A stretch of 64,000 bases of DNA from a candidate division FCPU426 bacterium (GCA_030591525.1 JAUVAV010000005.1:32349-96348); one strand, 5' to 3'. Shown: positions 34,156 through 44,122, numbered from the stretch's first letter. The notes: generated from the sequence alone by a model not told the origin. Made by a program: numbers and translations.

Positions 34156-34365
34156 GTAAAAAACCATTTTCGCAGTTGCGACACAGCCTCTTCAGAGCGG
34201 GGAAATTGAATATGCTTGCGCGCTGGCAAGTAAGTTTTTTACTCCTGGACATGCCTCCTAATAATATTTTATACTATCTTTCTGCTATGTCCGCTTTTTC
34301 GGTGTAATTGCCCCGCGTTGGCTTCGCGGGCCGGACAGGGAAAAAGGATGCAAGGGAGTTTTCTT

Positions 34366-36522
34366 ATGTCAAAATTGAGATTTAAGAATTATGGCGGCAG
34401 TTATCAATTTAAAATCCAGGATGCTCAGGACCTGGAGAAAGTGCAATTTCTGGACGAGGTTTACTGGGCTGCTACCAGTATTCCGATTGATAGTCTGGAC
34501 TGTGACCCAGCCCTGGCGGCGTATCTGGATACGGATAAAAATCACCGGATCCGGTCAGGCGAATTTAAAGCGGCGCTGGCTTGGGTGTTTCGGTTGCTTG
34601 CCAATCGAAGCCGTTTATCCCAAGGAACGGATGTCTTGCGCCTTGGCGATATTAATGCCGACGATCCGGAAGGCCAAAAACTATTAGACGCTGCTAAACT
34701 TATCTTAACTAATCTTAATACCCCCGATGCCACGGAGATTAATCTGGTCCAGGTTAGGGATGTGCAAAGTATTATGGCCCGGGCGGCGAATAACGGCGAT
34801 GGTATTATTCCTCCGGACGCAAGTTCCAGTCCGGATTTAAATCAATTTATTGCCGTGGTTATGGAAACCATAGGTTCTGCTTTGGATGCTTGCGGCAAAC
34901 CCGGAATCAACCAAAAACAACTCGAGGAATTTTTTAAGGAAACCGAAGCCTATCTGGAGTGGAAAACCCGGGGCGAAATTCCTCCGGGCCGGGAGGCTAC
35001 CGAAGTAATGCCTTGGGGTATTGATACTCCGCAAGCATTTGAGTTGGTGGCGGGCTGGGGAGAGAAAATCGAGCAATTTTTCACCCAGTGCTTAATGGTG
35101 AAATTTGACGAACGAACCGCGGAGCAGATGCAGCTTCGCCGGCCGGAGCTGGAGGAGATCAATTTTTCGGATAAAGCCGTAATGGAAGCCCGGCTTAAGG
35201 CCAGTCCCCTGGCCTTGCCTAATCCGGAAGGTATTTTGGATTTACAGACCAAGATCAATCCTTTATATGCGGCCCCCTTGCAGGAACTACAAACCAAGGT
35301 TCTCGACCGCGCCCTGGGAGGCCCGGGTAAACCGCTTACGGAAAAAGCCTGGGGCCAGGTAAAGGATATTTTTGGGCCGTATCAAACCTGGCGTAAAAAT
35401 AAACCATCAACTAGAATTGATAAAATTGAAGCCGAGAAGCTCCGGGCTTATCTTAAGGGACCTTTTAGGGAACAGATAACTCAGCTGATAGCCCAGGATT
35501 TAAAAGTGGCTGACGAGTTAAACCAGCTCCATAATTTAGAAAAGCTTATGCTATACCAACGATGGCTGCTGGAGATGGCCAATAACCTGGTAAGCTTTGC
35601 CAATATTTATAACCCCCAGCAGCGTTCCCTTTTTGAAAGGGGAACCTTGATAATTGATGGCAGAGAAATCACCTTTACCATGAAGGTTCAGGATCGGCAA
35701 GCCCACAAAAGCATAGCCGAGCGTAGTTATATGTATCTGTTATATGTAGAAATTACCGGACGCCAGGACCAAGACATTAAATTTGAGATCATGGCTTCAG
35801 TGACTTCCGGTAATGCCGATGGACTACACGTCGGGAAACGGGGGATATTTTTTACTTTAGACGGCCGGGAGTGGGATGCCCAAGTAGTAGATATAATAGT
35901 CAACCCCATAAGCCCCTGGGAATCCGTGAAAGCGCCTTTTCAGAAAATTGTTGATTTTGTGAAAAACCAGATAGAGAAAGTCACCAAATCCGGTCAAGCT
36001 AAACTTGATAAAAACCTTAGTTCTTCAGATACCACTGGTACGATACGCAATCTTTTGTTGGTGGGAGGCGTGACGATCGCGGCTCTGGGCTCGGCTTTTG
36101 CTTATATTACCAAGGCGCTCTCCCAGGTAAGGATAAATCATATTCTGGTCGCTTTATTAGGGGTGACCGCTGCGATTTTAGTACCGGGTATAATTGCGGG
36201 TTTTAGCAAGATACGCAAGCGGAATATGAGCGTGCTGTTGGAAGCATCCGGATGGGCGGTAAATGCCCATATGCGGTTAAATGCGGCTTTAGGCCGGCTT
36301 TTTACCCATACACCACGCCTACCCAAAGGTTCATATAAAGAACGAAAAGATGTTGTGGCGCAGTTCGTAAAACAGTTTGGGTATACTCCCCGGGGATCAA
36401 AAAGACTAACCACACTGGTTTTAATTATTATGCTTATGATAATTGGCTTAATAATATTACTGCTGGTTCGACCTGATTTCATTTCCGTCATTGCCGGCCA
36501 CACGGATGTAGGGGGCGTTTAA
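34366..36522 (+). CDS. Uncharacterised 718-residue protein with EF-hand-like loops and C-terminal membrane segments
   Basis: Start at 34366 because GGGAG lies 7 bases upstream. Near the N terminus LDTDKNHRIRSGEF (about 55-68) resembles an EF-hand loop, and ARAANNGDGIIPPD (about 138-151) is a second, weaker one. A long, mostly helical soluble region follows. Two hydrophobic segments at about 573-590 and 600-625 and a last one near 685-705 (LVLIIMLMIIGLIILLLV) suggest membrane anchoring. I do not recognise the family. A palindromic repeat overlaps the 3' end and supplies the stop codon (HTDVGGV then TAA), so the natural C terminus may have been altered. Confidence 0.7.
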   Translation: MSKLRFKNYGGSYQFKIQDAQDLEKVQFLDEVYWAATSIPIDSLDCDPALAAYLDTDKNHRIRSGEFKAALAWVFRLLANRSRLSQGTDVLRLGDINADDPEGQKLLDAAKLILTNLNTPDATEINLVQVRDVQSIMARAANNGDGIIPPDASSSPDLNQFIAVVMETIGSALDACGKPGINQKQLEEFFKETEAYLEWKTRGEIPPGREATEVMPWGIDTPQAFELVAGWGEKIEQFFTQCLMVKFDERTAEQMQLRRPELEEINFSDKAVMEARLKASPLALPNPEGILDLQTKINPLYAAPLQELQTKVLDRALGGPGKPLTEKAWGQVKDIFGPYQTWRKNKPSTRIDKIEAEKLRAYLKGPFREQITQLIAQDLKVADELNQLHNLEKLMLYQRWLLEMANNLVSFANIYNPQQRSLFERGTLIIDGREITFTMKVQDRQAHKSIAERSYMYLLYVEITGRQDQDIKFEIMASVTSGNADGLHVGKRGIFFTLDGREWDAQVVDIIVNPISPWESVKAPFQKIVDFVKNQIEKVTKSGQAKLDKNLSSSDTTGTIRNLLLVGGVTIAALGSAFAYITKALSQVRINHILVALLGVTAAILVPGIIAGFSKIRKRNMSVLLEASGWAVNAHMRLNAALGRLFTHTPRLPKGSYKERKDVVAQFVKQFGYTPRGSKRLTTLVLIIMLMIIGLIILLLVRPDFISVIAGHTDVGGV

Positions 36523-36536
36523 TTAAACGCCCCTAC
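36508..36536. repeat. TAGGGGCG palindrome core, copy 2
   Basis: GTAGGGGGCGTTTAA pairs with TTAAACGCCCCTAC. Same core as 5523-5546 but without the shared flanks. The stop codon at 36520-36522 lies inside it. Confidence 0.75.
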
Positions 36537-36854
36537 ACCAACGATATACTTGCCCCTCGACGGCTAGTCGCTCGCAATAACTTTTTTCTATTTTGATTTT
36601 AGGGTTTAGAAATAAATTGAAAGCTCTTGCCCACAGATCAGGATGGGCGCTAAGCCGCCGTAAGGATAGTCTTTCAGAAAACCCTTAATAATTAGTATCT
36701 GTTGCGGAAAGGCGAGTTGAGCTCGTCATACCGGCGGAAGCCGGTATTCAGGAATTATCTTTTCTTGTATTACAATGCTTTTCTGGATTCCGGCTAAAAT
36801 CATGCCGGAATGACGATACTTAGAAAAACCATAATTGCCTTTCCGCAACAGGAA
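36523..36854. other. 332-base gap between convergent genes
   Basis: Contains the end of the palindrome and most of the MITE-like element 36689-36861. No gene seen and no clear bidirectional terminator. Confidence 0.5.
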
Positions 36855-36861
36855 CTAATTA
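36689..36861. mobile_element. MITE-like element with GTTGCGGAAA ends, copy 2
   Basis: 173 bases. Left end TAATTAGTATCTGTTGCGG and right end (complement) TAATTAGTTCCTGTTGCGG differ at two positions over about 26 bases. The interior has GTCATACCGGCGGAAGCC and the TTACAATGCTTTTCTGG word shared with 34070-34155. The right end supplies the stop codon (36855-36857) of the neighbouring propeller gene. Confidence 0.8.
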
Positions 36862-37979
36862 ATACTCCATTTATTTAAATAAAGCTTATCTTTAGCGGGT
36901 AAAACCTGCCAGATATCACCGGTTTTTTGATTGACATGCAGCAGCTTGGAAGTTTTTATACTGTAATCGTTATTTTTTATGGGTATAATATCCAAGATAA
37001 TACCGGCGGGATTCAATTTGTAAACTTCCAGTTTTACCGCAGCTCCTGGGCCGGCTTTTTCAACCTGAATATAAATATAGTTATTTAGATCCTCGGCTAA
37101 AAAGCTAAGCGATAATAGATTTTGAATTTTCAAAGGTAGATGGGAAGTTTTACCTGAGGGTGCAGTAATCAAGATTACGCCTTTTTCAAGTTTTTCAATT
37201 AAGGTAACTTTATAAATGTTTCCACTGGTTCCTATAATTCCATTTATGACGGACAATTTAATTTGACGGGGTTTTAGAGATTCAATTAATAAGGCGGTGC
37301 GGGAGATGTTTTCCCGGCGGGTTTTTCCCGCCGGCCCGCCTTCAGCTTTGCGTTCCGCCAGCATTTCTAAATACTTCTCCTCGGAATAAATTGGCTGCAA
37401 TTTCTTGTTTTTAAAACCTACGGAAAAGCTTTCTTGGGAGCAATTCAAGATATAAACATTATTGTTTTGAAAATACATGTATTGCATGCATTGAAGGTTG
37501 GTAGTTTGGGGAATGCCGATTTGGCCTAAAAATTCAGCTTTTAAATTAATATGATATAAGGGCCATATCGCCGGCCTTAACGATCCTAAAAGGTATATTT
37601 CATTATCCCGGTCAACGGCTATATCCGATACCTCGCTGATCTTAGTATTCGGAATATCACGGCATTTAATCGACGAAATAAATTTTCCGTGAGTATCTAA
37701 TATTTGAATTCGATGATTAACATTATCCAGGATATAAATATTATTAGCATCATCCGAGGTAAAAGATCGAACCCCGCTTCCTCCGGCCACCCGGGTAATT
37801 CCAAATTGATATTTATCCGATCCATAATTAAAAGCTAAAGCCATTACTTGTTTATATTTTTTAATTAATCCCGGTTGTTTGGTATTTTTGTGATTGGTTT
37901 TTGAATTAAAGCCATATCCGTAAGGGACAATAATGATGGTTGCTAACAGCAGACAAGCAAATAACTTTGTGAATTTCAT
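36855..37979 (-). CDS. Secreted NHL/6-bladed beta-propeller-like protein
   Basis: 374 residues with a signal peptide (FTKLFACLLLATIIIVPYG, cleavage near YGYGFNS). Blade-like repeats: FTSDDANNIYILDNVNHRIQILD, shown here as DANNIYILDNVNHRIQIL (about 75-92), then VAVDRD-type ISDIAVDRDNEIYLLG and later blades with YIYIQVEK. The C terminus ends KWSIN at a stop inside a MITE end, so the last blade may be shortened. Probably periplasmic. Ligand and partner unknown. Confidence 0.72.
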   Translation of the reverse strand: MKFTKLFACLLLATIIIVPYGYGFNSKTNHKNTKQPGLIKKYKQVMALAFNYGSDKYQFGITRVAGGSGVRSFTSDDANNIYILDNVNHRIQILDTHGKFISSIKCRDIPNTKISEVSDIAVDRDNEIYLLGSLRPAIWPLYHINLKAEFLGQIGIPQTTNLQCMQYMYFQNNNVYILNCSQESFSVGFKNKKLQPIYSEEKYLEMLAERKAEGGPAGKTRRENISRTALLIESLKPRQIKLSVINGIIGTSGNIYKVTLIEKLEKGVILITAPSGKTSHLPLKIQNLLSLSFLAEDLNNYIYIQVEKAGPGAAVKLEVYKLNPAGIILDIIPIKNNDYSIKTSKLLHVNQKTGDIWQVLPAKDKLYLNKWSIN

Positions 37980-38277
37980 GTTTTGTATTTCCCTTTAATA
38001 TAATCGGTTAAAGATATATTGGCTAAAAATAATATAAACAATCTATATTGATAAAGCAACCAGCTTTTTCTTGAGAGGGATGCAATTTTTTCCGCCGTGC
38101 TGACATGGGAAAGACTATATTTCGCCGGGTCTAATGGGGAGCGGGGGCATAATTTCCTTGACGCCGGCAACTATCTCAGGTATCAAATTAAGATTATAGG
38201 TTATTAGGGGCAGTGTGAATCTTGCATCAGAATGCGGGGGTTGCCCCCACCACGATTTCAATTTTAAGGAGATAATG

Positions 38278-39003
38278 ATGAAATACCTTATTTCCATTCC
38301 CTTGTTAGTGTCATTGTTCTTTGCCCCGGATTGGGTGCATGGTACCTGCGGGAGCGAGAAACGTTTGCTTTTATCGGAGGGAACAGCGGAAATTTCCGCG
38401 GAAAACGACTCGGTCAGACTCTGGATGACAGTCTCGACAGAACACAAGTCCCTGGACCAGGCCGGCTCGGAAAACGCTGCCAAGACCAAGCGGGTAATCT
38501 CGGCTCTCAAGACTTTGCGAATCAAGGAAATGAAGCTTAAAACCGCGAGCTTTCGCGTTACGCCCCAGCGGGAGAGAGAAGGCCGGTCCCGCAAAATAAT
38601 CGGGTATGAAGTCCGCAATACGGTTCAGGTTACCATGGAAGAAGTTTCCGCGAAAAAGATGGCCGCCCGGGTTTCGAAAATGATAGAGACCGGATTGGAA
38701 AACGGCGTCAATTCAATAGCCAACCTTTCCTTTTATATCAAAAGTATCGATGAACTGGAGAAAAAAGCCCTGGCCCAGGCTGTTCATAAGGCCCTGGCCA
38801 AAGCTGAGGTACTGGCGCAAGCCGCAAAAGTTAAACTGCTGAGTATCGCAAAAATCAGCACGCAGCCGGGCGGACATCCCCGTGCCCGGGCGGCTTTTCG
38901 CGGAGCCGAGATGGCGGTCAACACCGCGGCCCTGGCCCCGCCGATTGAAGTAGGCGAGAGCAAGGTGAGAGTAAACGTCAGCGTGGAGTATGAAATAGAG
39001 TGA
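38278..39003 (+). CDS. Periplasmic SIMPL-domain (DUF541) protein
   Basis: About 241 residues. ATG at 38278 is chosen (AAGGAG 6 bases upstream); an ATG one codon earlier is possible. The signal peptide KYLISIPLLVSLFFAP is cleaved near WVHGT. The SIMPL domain shows the paired repeats LLLSEGTAEISAENDSVRLW, shortened here to SEGTAEISAENDSVRL, and YEVRNTVQVTMEE, with NSIANLSFYIK and the helix EKKALAQAVHKALAKAEVLA. It ends VRVNVSVEYEIE, the normal family end. Function is not defined in most bacteria. Confidence 0.87.
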   Translation: MKYLISIPLLVSLFFAPDWVHGTCGSEKRLLLSEGTAEISAENDSVRLWMTVSTEHKSLDQAGSENAAKTKRVISALKTLRIKEMKLKTASFRVTPQREREGRSRKIIGYEVRNTVQVTMEEVSAKKMAARVSKMIETGLENGVNSIANLSFYIKSIDELEKKALAQAVHKALAKAEVLAQAAKVKLLSIAKISTQPGGHPRARAAFRGAEMAVNTAALAPPIEVGESKVRVNVSVEYEIE

Positions 39004-39096
39004 AGCCTGGAATGTGCAAGCCATATTTTTAGTACGGGTTTTGGTTCAGGCAGGCAAGAATTCTCCATAAGATAATCGCAACATGAAATCCTCTCA

Positions 39097-39126
39097 TTGA
39101 CGTTCTGGGCCGGTGTTTGTTATACT
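39097..39126 (+). promoter_or_regulatory. Candidate sigma-70-type promoter for the M28 peptidase
   Basis: TTGACG (39097-39102), 18-base spacer, TATACT (39121-39126), 31 bases before the ATG. The gene lacks an obvious ribosome binding site, so the leader is short. Confidence 0.6.
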
Positions 39127-39157
39127 CACTTCCAGACTATTCCATTATCTTATTATT

Positions 39158-40375
39158 ATGAAAAACATAAACCAACATGTTCAAGATATCATAAGGCTTA
39201 CCGCGGAGATTATTGAAAGGTGCGGACCGCGTCTGGCCGGTACGCCCGCTTGCGGGCAAGCGGCCCGGATGCTTGCTCAGGAATTTAAAAAACACTGCGA
39301 GAGCGTTGCGTTGGAGGAATTCAAGCTTCATCCCAGGGCTTTTTTAGGATATTTAAAAATCAATACTATAATTTATCTTCTGGCATCCCTGGCTTTGTAT
39401 TTCGGATATATTTATTTTGCTGCGGCCGGGTTTATTGCTTGTCATTTAATCAATACGTGGGAATTCCATTTTTATCGGGAATTTATTGATTTCCTGTTTA
39501 AAACCAAGACCGGATACAATGTCATAGGAAGAATAGAGCCCCGCTATGAAGCTAAGCAGCAAATTATTATCAGCGGCCATCATGACAGCGCTAATATTTT
39601 CAGGTATTTAAGCCATGCACCATGGTTCTATGTTTTTCTGATAGTATCCTCAACCCTGGCCAATGGATTAATAACTATAAGCTTGATGGTCTGGATCGGA
39701 TACCAGGCGATTTTCGGAGTCCCGCTCTTTCCTTTTGCCGGTTTGAAGTACATATCGCCGATTATAATCCTGCTTAATGCACCCTTTCTTTTCTTTTTAA
39801 AGTCCACGGCTACGCCCGGCGCCGGCGATAATCTCGCGGCCTCCTGCCTGCTGAATAAAGCGGCCGAGTTGTTTAGTAATCAACACGGTAAATTTTCAAA
39901 CTTGCAGCATACCCGGTTGATTCTGGCCAGCTTTGACGGGGAGGAAGCCGGACTGCGCGGGTCACGGGCTTTTGCCCGGAAATATCGCGAGGAATTTCGG
40001 CGTATTCCCACTTACAATTTAAACCTGGAATCATTATTTGACGTTAACCAAATCAAGTATCTGGTCAGGGATATGAACGGCACGGTCAGGCTTTCGCGGC
40101 CCCTGGCTGAAGAGTGTTGTGGTCTTACCAGGCACTTGGGATATAAAGCCAGGCTGTTCTCTTTGAAATACGGCTATGGCGCCACGGACGCGGCCGAACT
40201 CACAAAAGCCGGGGTTCAAGCCACGAGTTTGCTGGCCCTGGATTCTGATTTTAAAAAAGGGAAAGTGGTTTATCATACCGAACGCGATCGAGCGGAAAAT
40301 CTTGATCCCGCGGTTATAAAGGCTGCGCTGGAAGTGACCACGACTTTTATTATTCAGAAAGACCGGCTAACCTGA
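39158..40375 (+). CDS. Membrane-embedded M28-family zinc aminopeptidase-like protein
   Basis: 405 residues. Metal-binding motifs: ISGHHDSAN (about 138-146), PGAGDNLAASCLL (about 225-237), SFDGEEAGLRGSRAF (about 268-282) and a late VVYHTERD. Several membrane segments (about 67-100, 148-185 and 195-225) are inserted around the metal site, unlike soluble M28 enzymes. ATG at 39158 begins just before the conserved N-terminal helix; upstream in-frame GTG has no support. Substrate unknown. The next gene, mfd, starts 53 bases later. Confidence 0.85.
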   Translation: MKNINQHVQDIIRLTAEIIERCGPRLAGTPACGQAARMLAQEFKKHCESVALEEFKLHPRAFLGYLKINTIIYLLASLALYFGYIYFAAAGFIACHLINTWEFHFYREFIDFLFKTKTGYNVIGRIEPRYEAKQQIIISGHHDSANIFRYLSHAPWFYVFLIVSSTLANGLITISLMVWIGYQAIFGVPLFPFAGLKYISPIIILLNAPFLFFLKSTATPGAGDNLAASCLLNKAAELFSNQHGKFSNLQHTRLILASFDGEEAGLRGSRAFARKYREEFRRIPTYNLNLESLFDVNQIKYLVRDMNGTVRLSRPLAEECCGLTRHLGYKARLFSLKYGYGATDAAELTKAGVQATSLLALDSDFKKGKVVYHTERDRAENLDPAVIKAALEVTTTFIIQKDRLT

Positions 40376-40428
40376 TATTCTCCAGGGGATTAGAGGATGG
40401 ACATTCCCTATAGATTAGGACATTTAAA

Positions 40429-43400
40429 ATGGCATTGCGTACCCTGCTGGCAAAATTAAAAAATGATCCGGTTTTTGTAGAGCTCGCCGGGCTGCTGGGC
40501 AAAGAGGCGCGGCCCCGGTGCCGGGTGACCGGACTCTGGGGCGGCGCGCGGGCTTTTTTCTGGGCCGGACTGCGCGAACGTCTGCGCCGGCCCCAGCTCA
40601 TTCTGGTTCCCACGCCGGAAGAGGCCCGCGATCTCTATGATCAGGTCCGCCTTTTTCTCCAGCATCCGGACCCGGAACGCGAGGAGATATTTCTTTTCCC
40701 GGGACGGGAAATCCTGCCGTATGAGCATGCCCTGACGGACATGGAGTTGGAAGGCGAACGGCTGGAAGTCCTGATGCGCCTGGCCCGGGGAGAACAGCCC
40801 GTAATAGTGGCAGCCATGGAACAGGCCCGGGAAATGCTTCCGGATCCGGTCTGGCTGCTGGAGCGTACTATTACTCTGGCCCGGGGCCAGCATTGGCACC
40901 TGGAAAAATTGGCCAGGGAATTGATAGAACGCGGGTATATCCGCGAATCCATGGTAGAGGCGCGGGGCCAGTTCGCGATCCGGGGCGGGATTATGGATAT
41001 TTTTCCTCCGGCCGAGCTGGCGCCCTGGCGCGTGGAATTTGAAGGTTCGGAAGTGGCCAGCCTGCGGCGTTTTAACCTCCGGCCGGGAGAGCGTGCCTCA
41101 TCCGGGTCTGCGGATGAGGCCCTGATTTCCCCGGCCCGCATGTATTTTCCTTCTGCAACCGAATTGACGCAAGGCCTGGTCCGGCTGGAGCGTCAGCGCG
41201 GCAGGGAAGTAGTCCGGGAGTTGCGGCAAGCGTTGGAAGAGGATCCCGGCCGGCCGGGCATAGAAAATTATTTTCCATATTTTATTCCCACGGCGCCGCT
41301 CTGGGAATATTTCCACCGGGATACCATAGTTATAGTAGACTCGCCCGGTACGGCTAAAGAACAGGCCGGGCAGTACGATCTCCGTGCCCATGAGCGGTAT
41401 AAGGAGCACCGGCAACGGGAATCCTTACTGCCGGCCCCGGATGAGCTTTGTTATAACTTCAAAGTCCTGGGAGAAAAACTCTCGGGTTTTGCGCTGATTG
41501 AGACCGGCCGGATTAAACAGACCGCCTGGCCGGAACCGGAATTACTGCCCGAATGGAGCATGGTGGTCAAAGGCACCGCGCCTTTGCAGGCGAACCTGGA
41601 CCTGCTGATTCAAGAGGCCCGAAAGCTGTTTGAACAGGGCATGGAACTGCATGTTATTTCGCATAACCGCGCCGAGGAGCAGCGACTGCGCCAGCTTCTG
41701 GCGGAACGCGCCTCTGACCTGCAAGTTCCGGATTTTCTCGGCCGCTTTGAATTCCATATCGGCCACCTGGCCGAGGGATTTCAATATCCGGCCGGAGCAT
41801 TGGCAATATTTACGGACCAGGAAATCTTCAGCCGCCGCATAGGAAGACCGCGGCTCCGCCGGATCAAAGGCCCGGCCTATGCCTCCCAGCCGATTTCCGA
41901 CGTGCTGGAGTTGAAGCCCGGTGACCTGGCGATTCATCGCGATCATGGGCTGGCCCATTTTCAAGGGATTATCAAGCTGGGGATCGACGGCGGAGAACAT
42001 GAGTTTGTCCGCCTGGCCTACGCGGGCGAGGAAAAACTTTATGTTCCCATGGACCAACTTCGCCTGGTCGAGAAATATACGGGCGGGGAGCGGGCGCCGC
42101 GCATTAACCGGCTGGGCAGTTCGGCCTGGGAGAGGACCAAGCAGAAGGTCAAGGAATCCGTAACCATAATGGCCCGCGAGCTGCTGGATATTTATGCGAC
42201 CCGGCAGGTTCACCAGGCGCATGCCTTTACGCATGACAACCAGTGGCAAAAAGAATTCGAAGAAGCTTTTTCCTATGAGGAAACCCCGGATCAGATACGG
42301 GCGATTGCGGAAGTTAAAAAGGACATGGAGCGGCCTAAGCCCATGGATCGTCTGATCTGCGGGGACGTGGGTTTTGGCAAGACTGAGGTCGCCATGCGGG
42401 CGGCTTTTAAAGCGGTCCAGGATGGATTCCAGGTGGCGGTGCTGGTGCCGACTACCATCCTGGCGGACCAGCATTTTACCACTTTCCGCGAACGCCTGGC
42501 TGCTTATCCCGTGCGCATCGAGGTGCTCACGCGTTTCAAGAGCCCGCAGGAGCAGAAAGTCATTCTGCGAGATCTGGCCCAGGGAGCAGTGGATATAGCC
42601 ATTGGCACTCATCGCCTGCTGGGTAAGGATGTGAAATTCCGGCGCCTTGGCCTTTGCGTGCTGGATGAAGAACAGCATTTCGGCGTAGGGCAGAAGGAGA
42701 AGCTTAAGAAAGTCCGGCGTACAATAGATGTCCTGACCTTGACCGCCACCCCGATTCCGCGTACTTTGTATCTATCTATGTCCGGTATCAGGGATATCTC
42801 GGTGATCGAGACCCCGCCCTTGAACCGGCTGCCCATACGTACCCAGGTAATGGAGTACTCCGAACCCATGATCCGGGAAGCGATTTTGCGGGAATTATCC
42901 CGGCAGGGGCAGGTGTTTTTCATCCATAACCGGGTTCAGACCATTTGGAAGATGGCGGAACGCGTTAAAAAAATGGCGCCCGAGGCCCGGGTGGCAGTAG
43001 CCCACGGGCAGATGACCAAGGGGGAGTTGGAGCCGGTAATGGAACGCTTTCTGACCAGGACGGAAGACATCCTGGTTTCCACCACCATTGTGGAATCCGG
43101 CCTGGATATGCCTAATGTGAATACTATAATTATTAACCGCGCCGATGCCCTGGGCATGTCCCAACTTTACCAGCTCCGGGGACGGGTGGGAAGAGCGGAC
43201 CGCCAGGCGTATGCGTATCTTTTTTATCCCCTGGGCGGGGCCGCGACCGGAGATGCCGAGAAACGGCTGACCACGCTCCAGGAATTTACTGAACTGGGTT
43301 CAGGCATAAAAATCGCCATGCGGGACCTGGAAATCCGCGGAGCCGGTGATGTTCTGGGGCGGGAGCAATCCGGCCAGGTGGCGGCCGTGGGTTTTGAAAC

Positions 43401-43893
43401 CTACTGCAGTATGCTGGAAGAAGCAGTACGCGAGCTGCGAGGACAGGGTGAAGAGGTTCCGGTTGAGGTGCGGGTAGCCATCCCCCTGGATGCCTATTTG
43501 CCGCCGGACTATGTGCCCGACGCCATAACGCGATTAAATTTCTATAAACGCCTGGCCGGAACCGGAACTGTGAAAGAACTCCAGGAGGTGTCACAGGAAA
43601 TCGAGAACCGCTGCGGCTCTCTGCCCGAACCGGCTAAGAACCTATTGGAAGTGGCGGAGCTGAAAATCATGGCGCACGCGGCCAAAATCACCGAGATTAT
43701 GGCAGGGGAAAGAGTTATTCAGATCCGTTGGGCCGAAGATTTTACGCCCTCGTCCAATCTGGTTGGAAAATTACTTGCGGATAGGACCCGGAAAATCCGC
43801 TTTCTTCCCGGCGAACCGGCCGGCCTGGAGATGGGACGTCCGCTCCGGAATTTGTTAAAAAACCTGAAGGAGTTGATGTCCACCCTTATATAA
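40429..43893 (+). CDS. mfd: Transcription-repair coupling factor Mfd
   Basis: 1,154 residues. It removes RNA polymerase stalled at DNA lesions and recruits UvrA. A UvrB-like N-terminal region (about 1-340) precedes the RNA-polymerase interaction domain (about 490-560: KPGDLAIHRDHGLAHFQGI). Helicase motifs: GDVGFGKTEVAMRAAF (near 644-659), LDEEQHFG (near 744-751), TATPIPRTL and QLRGRVGRADRQAY. The C-terminal TRCF domain follows. Length and order are standard. Confidence 0.96.
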   Translation: MALRTLLAKLKNDPVFVELAGLLGKEARPRCRVTGLWGGARAFFWAGLRERLRRPQLILVPTPEEARDLYDQVRLFLQHPDPEREEIFLFPGREILPYEHALTDMELEGERLEVLMRLARGEQPVIVAAMEQAREMLPDPVWLLERTITLARGQHWHLEKLARELIERGYIRESMVEARGQFAIRGGIMDIFPPAELAPWRVEFEGSEVASLRRFNLRPGERASSGSADEALISPARMYFPSATELTQGLVRLERQRGREVVRELRQALEEDPGRPGIENYFPYFIPTAPLWEYFHRDTIVIVDSPGTAKEQAGQYDLRAHERYKEHRQRESLLPAPDELCYNFKVLGEKLSGFALIETGRIKQTAWPEPELLPEWSMVVKGTAPLQANLDLLIQEARKLFEQGMELHVISHNRAEEQRLRQLLAERASDLQVPDFLGRFEFHIGHLAEGFQYPAGALAIFTDQEIFSRRIGRPRLRRIKGPAYASQPISDVLELKPGDLAIHRDHGLAHFQGIIKLGIDGGEHEFVRLAYAGEEKLYVPMDQLRLVEKYTGGERAPRINRLGSSAWERTKQKVKESVTIMARELLDIYATRQVHQAHAFTHDNQWQKEFEEAFSYEETPDQIRAIAEVKKDMERPKPMDRLICGDVGFGKTEVAMRAAFKAVQDGFQVAVLVPTTILADQHFTTFRERLAAYPVRIEVLTRFKSPQEQKVILRDLAQGAVDIAIGTHRLLGKDVKFRRLGLCVLDEEQHFGVGQKEKLKKVRRTIDVLTLTATPIPRTLYLSMSGIRDISVIETPPLNRLPIRTQVMEYSEPMIREAILRELSRQGQVFFIHNRVQTIWKMAERVKKMAPEARVAVAHGQMTKGELEPVMERFLTRTEDILVSTTIVESGLDMPNVNTIIINRADALGMSQLYQLRGRVGRADRQAYAYLFYPLGGAATGDAEKRLTTLQEFTELGSGIKIAMRDLEIRGAGDVLGREQSGQVAAVGFETYCSMLEEAVRELRGQGEEVPVEVRVAIPLDAYLPPDYVPDAITRLNFYKRLAGTGTVKELQEVSQEIENRCGSLPEPAKNLLEVAELKIMAHAAKITEIMAGERVIQIRWAEDFTPSSNLVGKLLADRTRKIRFLPGEPAGLEMGRPLRNLLKNLKELMSTLI

Positions 43894-43920
43894 ATGGGTG
43901 CCGGCACCGGCACCCATTTA
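43891..43920. repeat. Perfect hairpin starting at the mfd stop
   Basis: TAAATGGGTGCCGG (43891-43904), loop CA, CCGGCACCCATTTA (to 43920). The first three bases are the mfd stop codon. It may act as a transcription stop, but there is no T-run directly after it. Confidence 0.7.
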
Positions 43921-43984
43921 AAGCAATTGATGCTTTTTAGCAGGAATGATATGTTTGTTCTGAAAGCAAAGTCTTATCAGTTGT

Positions 43985-44012
43985 TCACCTTCCAGGTGAT
44001 GGGCTTTTTTTT
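43985..44012 (+). terminator. Candidate intrinsic terminator downstream of mfd
   Basis: TCACCT (43985-43990), loop TCC, AGGTGA (43994-43999), then TGGGC and eight T. The short stem and offset T-run make it moderate. Confidence 0.45.
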
Positions 44013-44025
44013 CGAAAACCATTAT

Positions 44026-44077
44026 AACATCGGAGGTTTCTCTTTTTTAGCTTTTCTTATTTAGGAGTTAGGGCTAG
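44026..44077. repeat. Dispersed 55-base repeat, copy 2
   Basis: Aligns with 9559-9617: ATAACATCGGAGGTTTCTC then TTTAGGAGTTAGGG. It lies upstream of the lipoprotein gene. Confidence 0.55.
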
Positions 44078-44122
44078 TGAAAACCAATATAAAAAAATAC
44101 TTAATAAAAGGAAATGATTGTT

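Larger units (their letters stand above)
33778..34365. other. 588-base gap between divergent genes
   Basis: AT-rich near the giant gene, with a candidate minus-strand promoter, then the palindromic repeat at 34070-34155. No gene seen. Confidence 0.5.

Noticed and set aside
38115..38618. 167-codon minus-strand frame upstream of and overlapping the SIMPL gene
   Set aside because: It overlaps the signal peptide and first SIMPL repeats in antisense; the SIMPL gene has a good ribosome binding site and family motifs.
41542..42678. Long open frame (378 codons) on the minus strand inside mfd
   Set aside because: It is fully antisense to conserved Mfd helicase motifs and shows no domain of its own; a shadow of GC-rich coding sequence.
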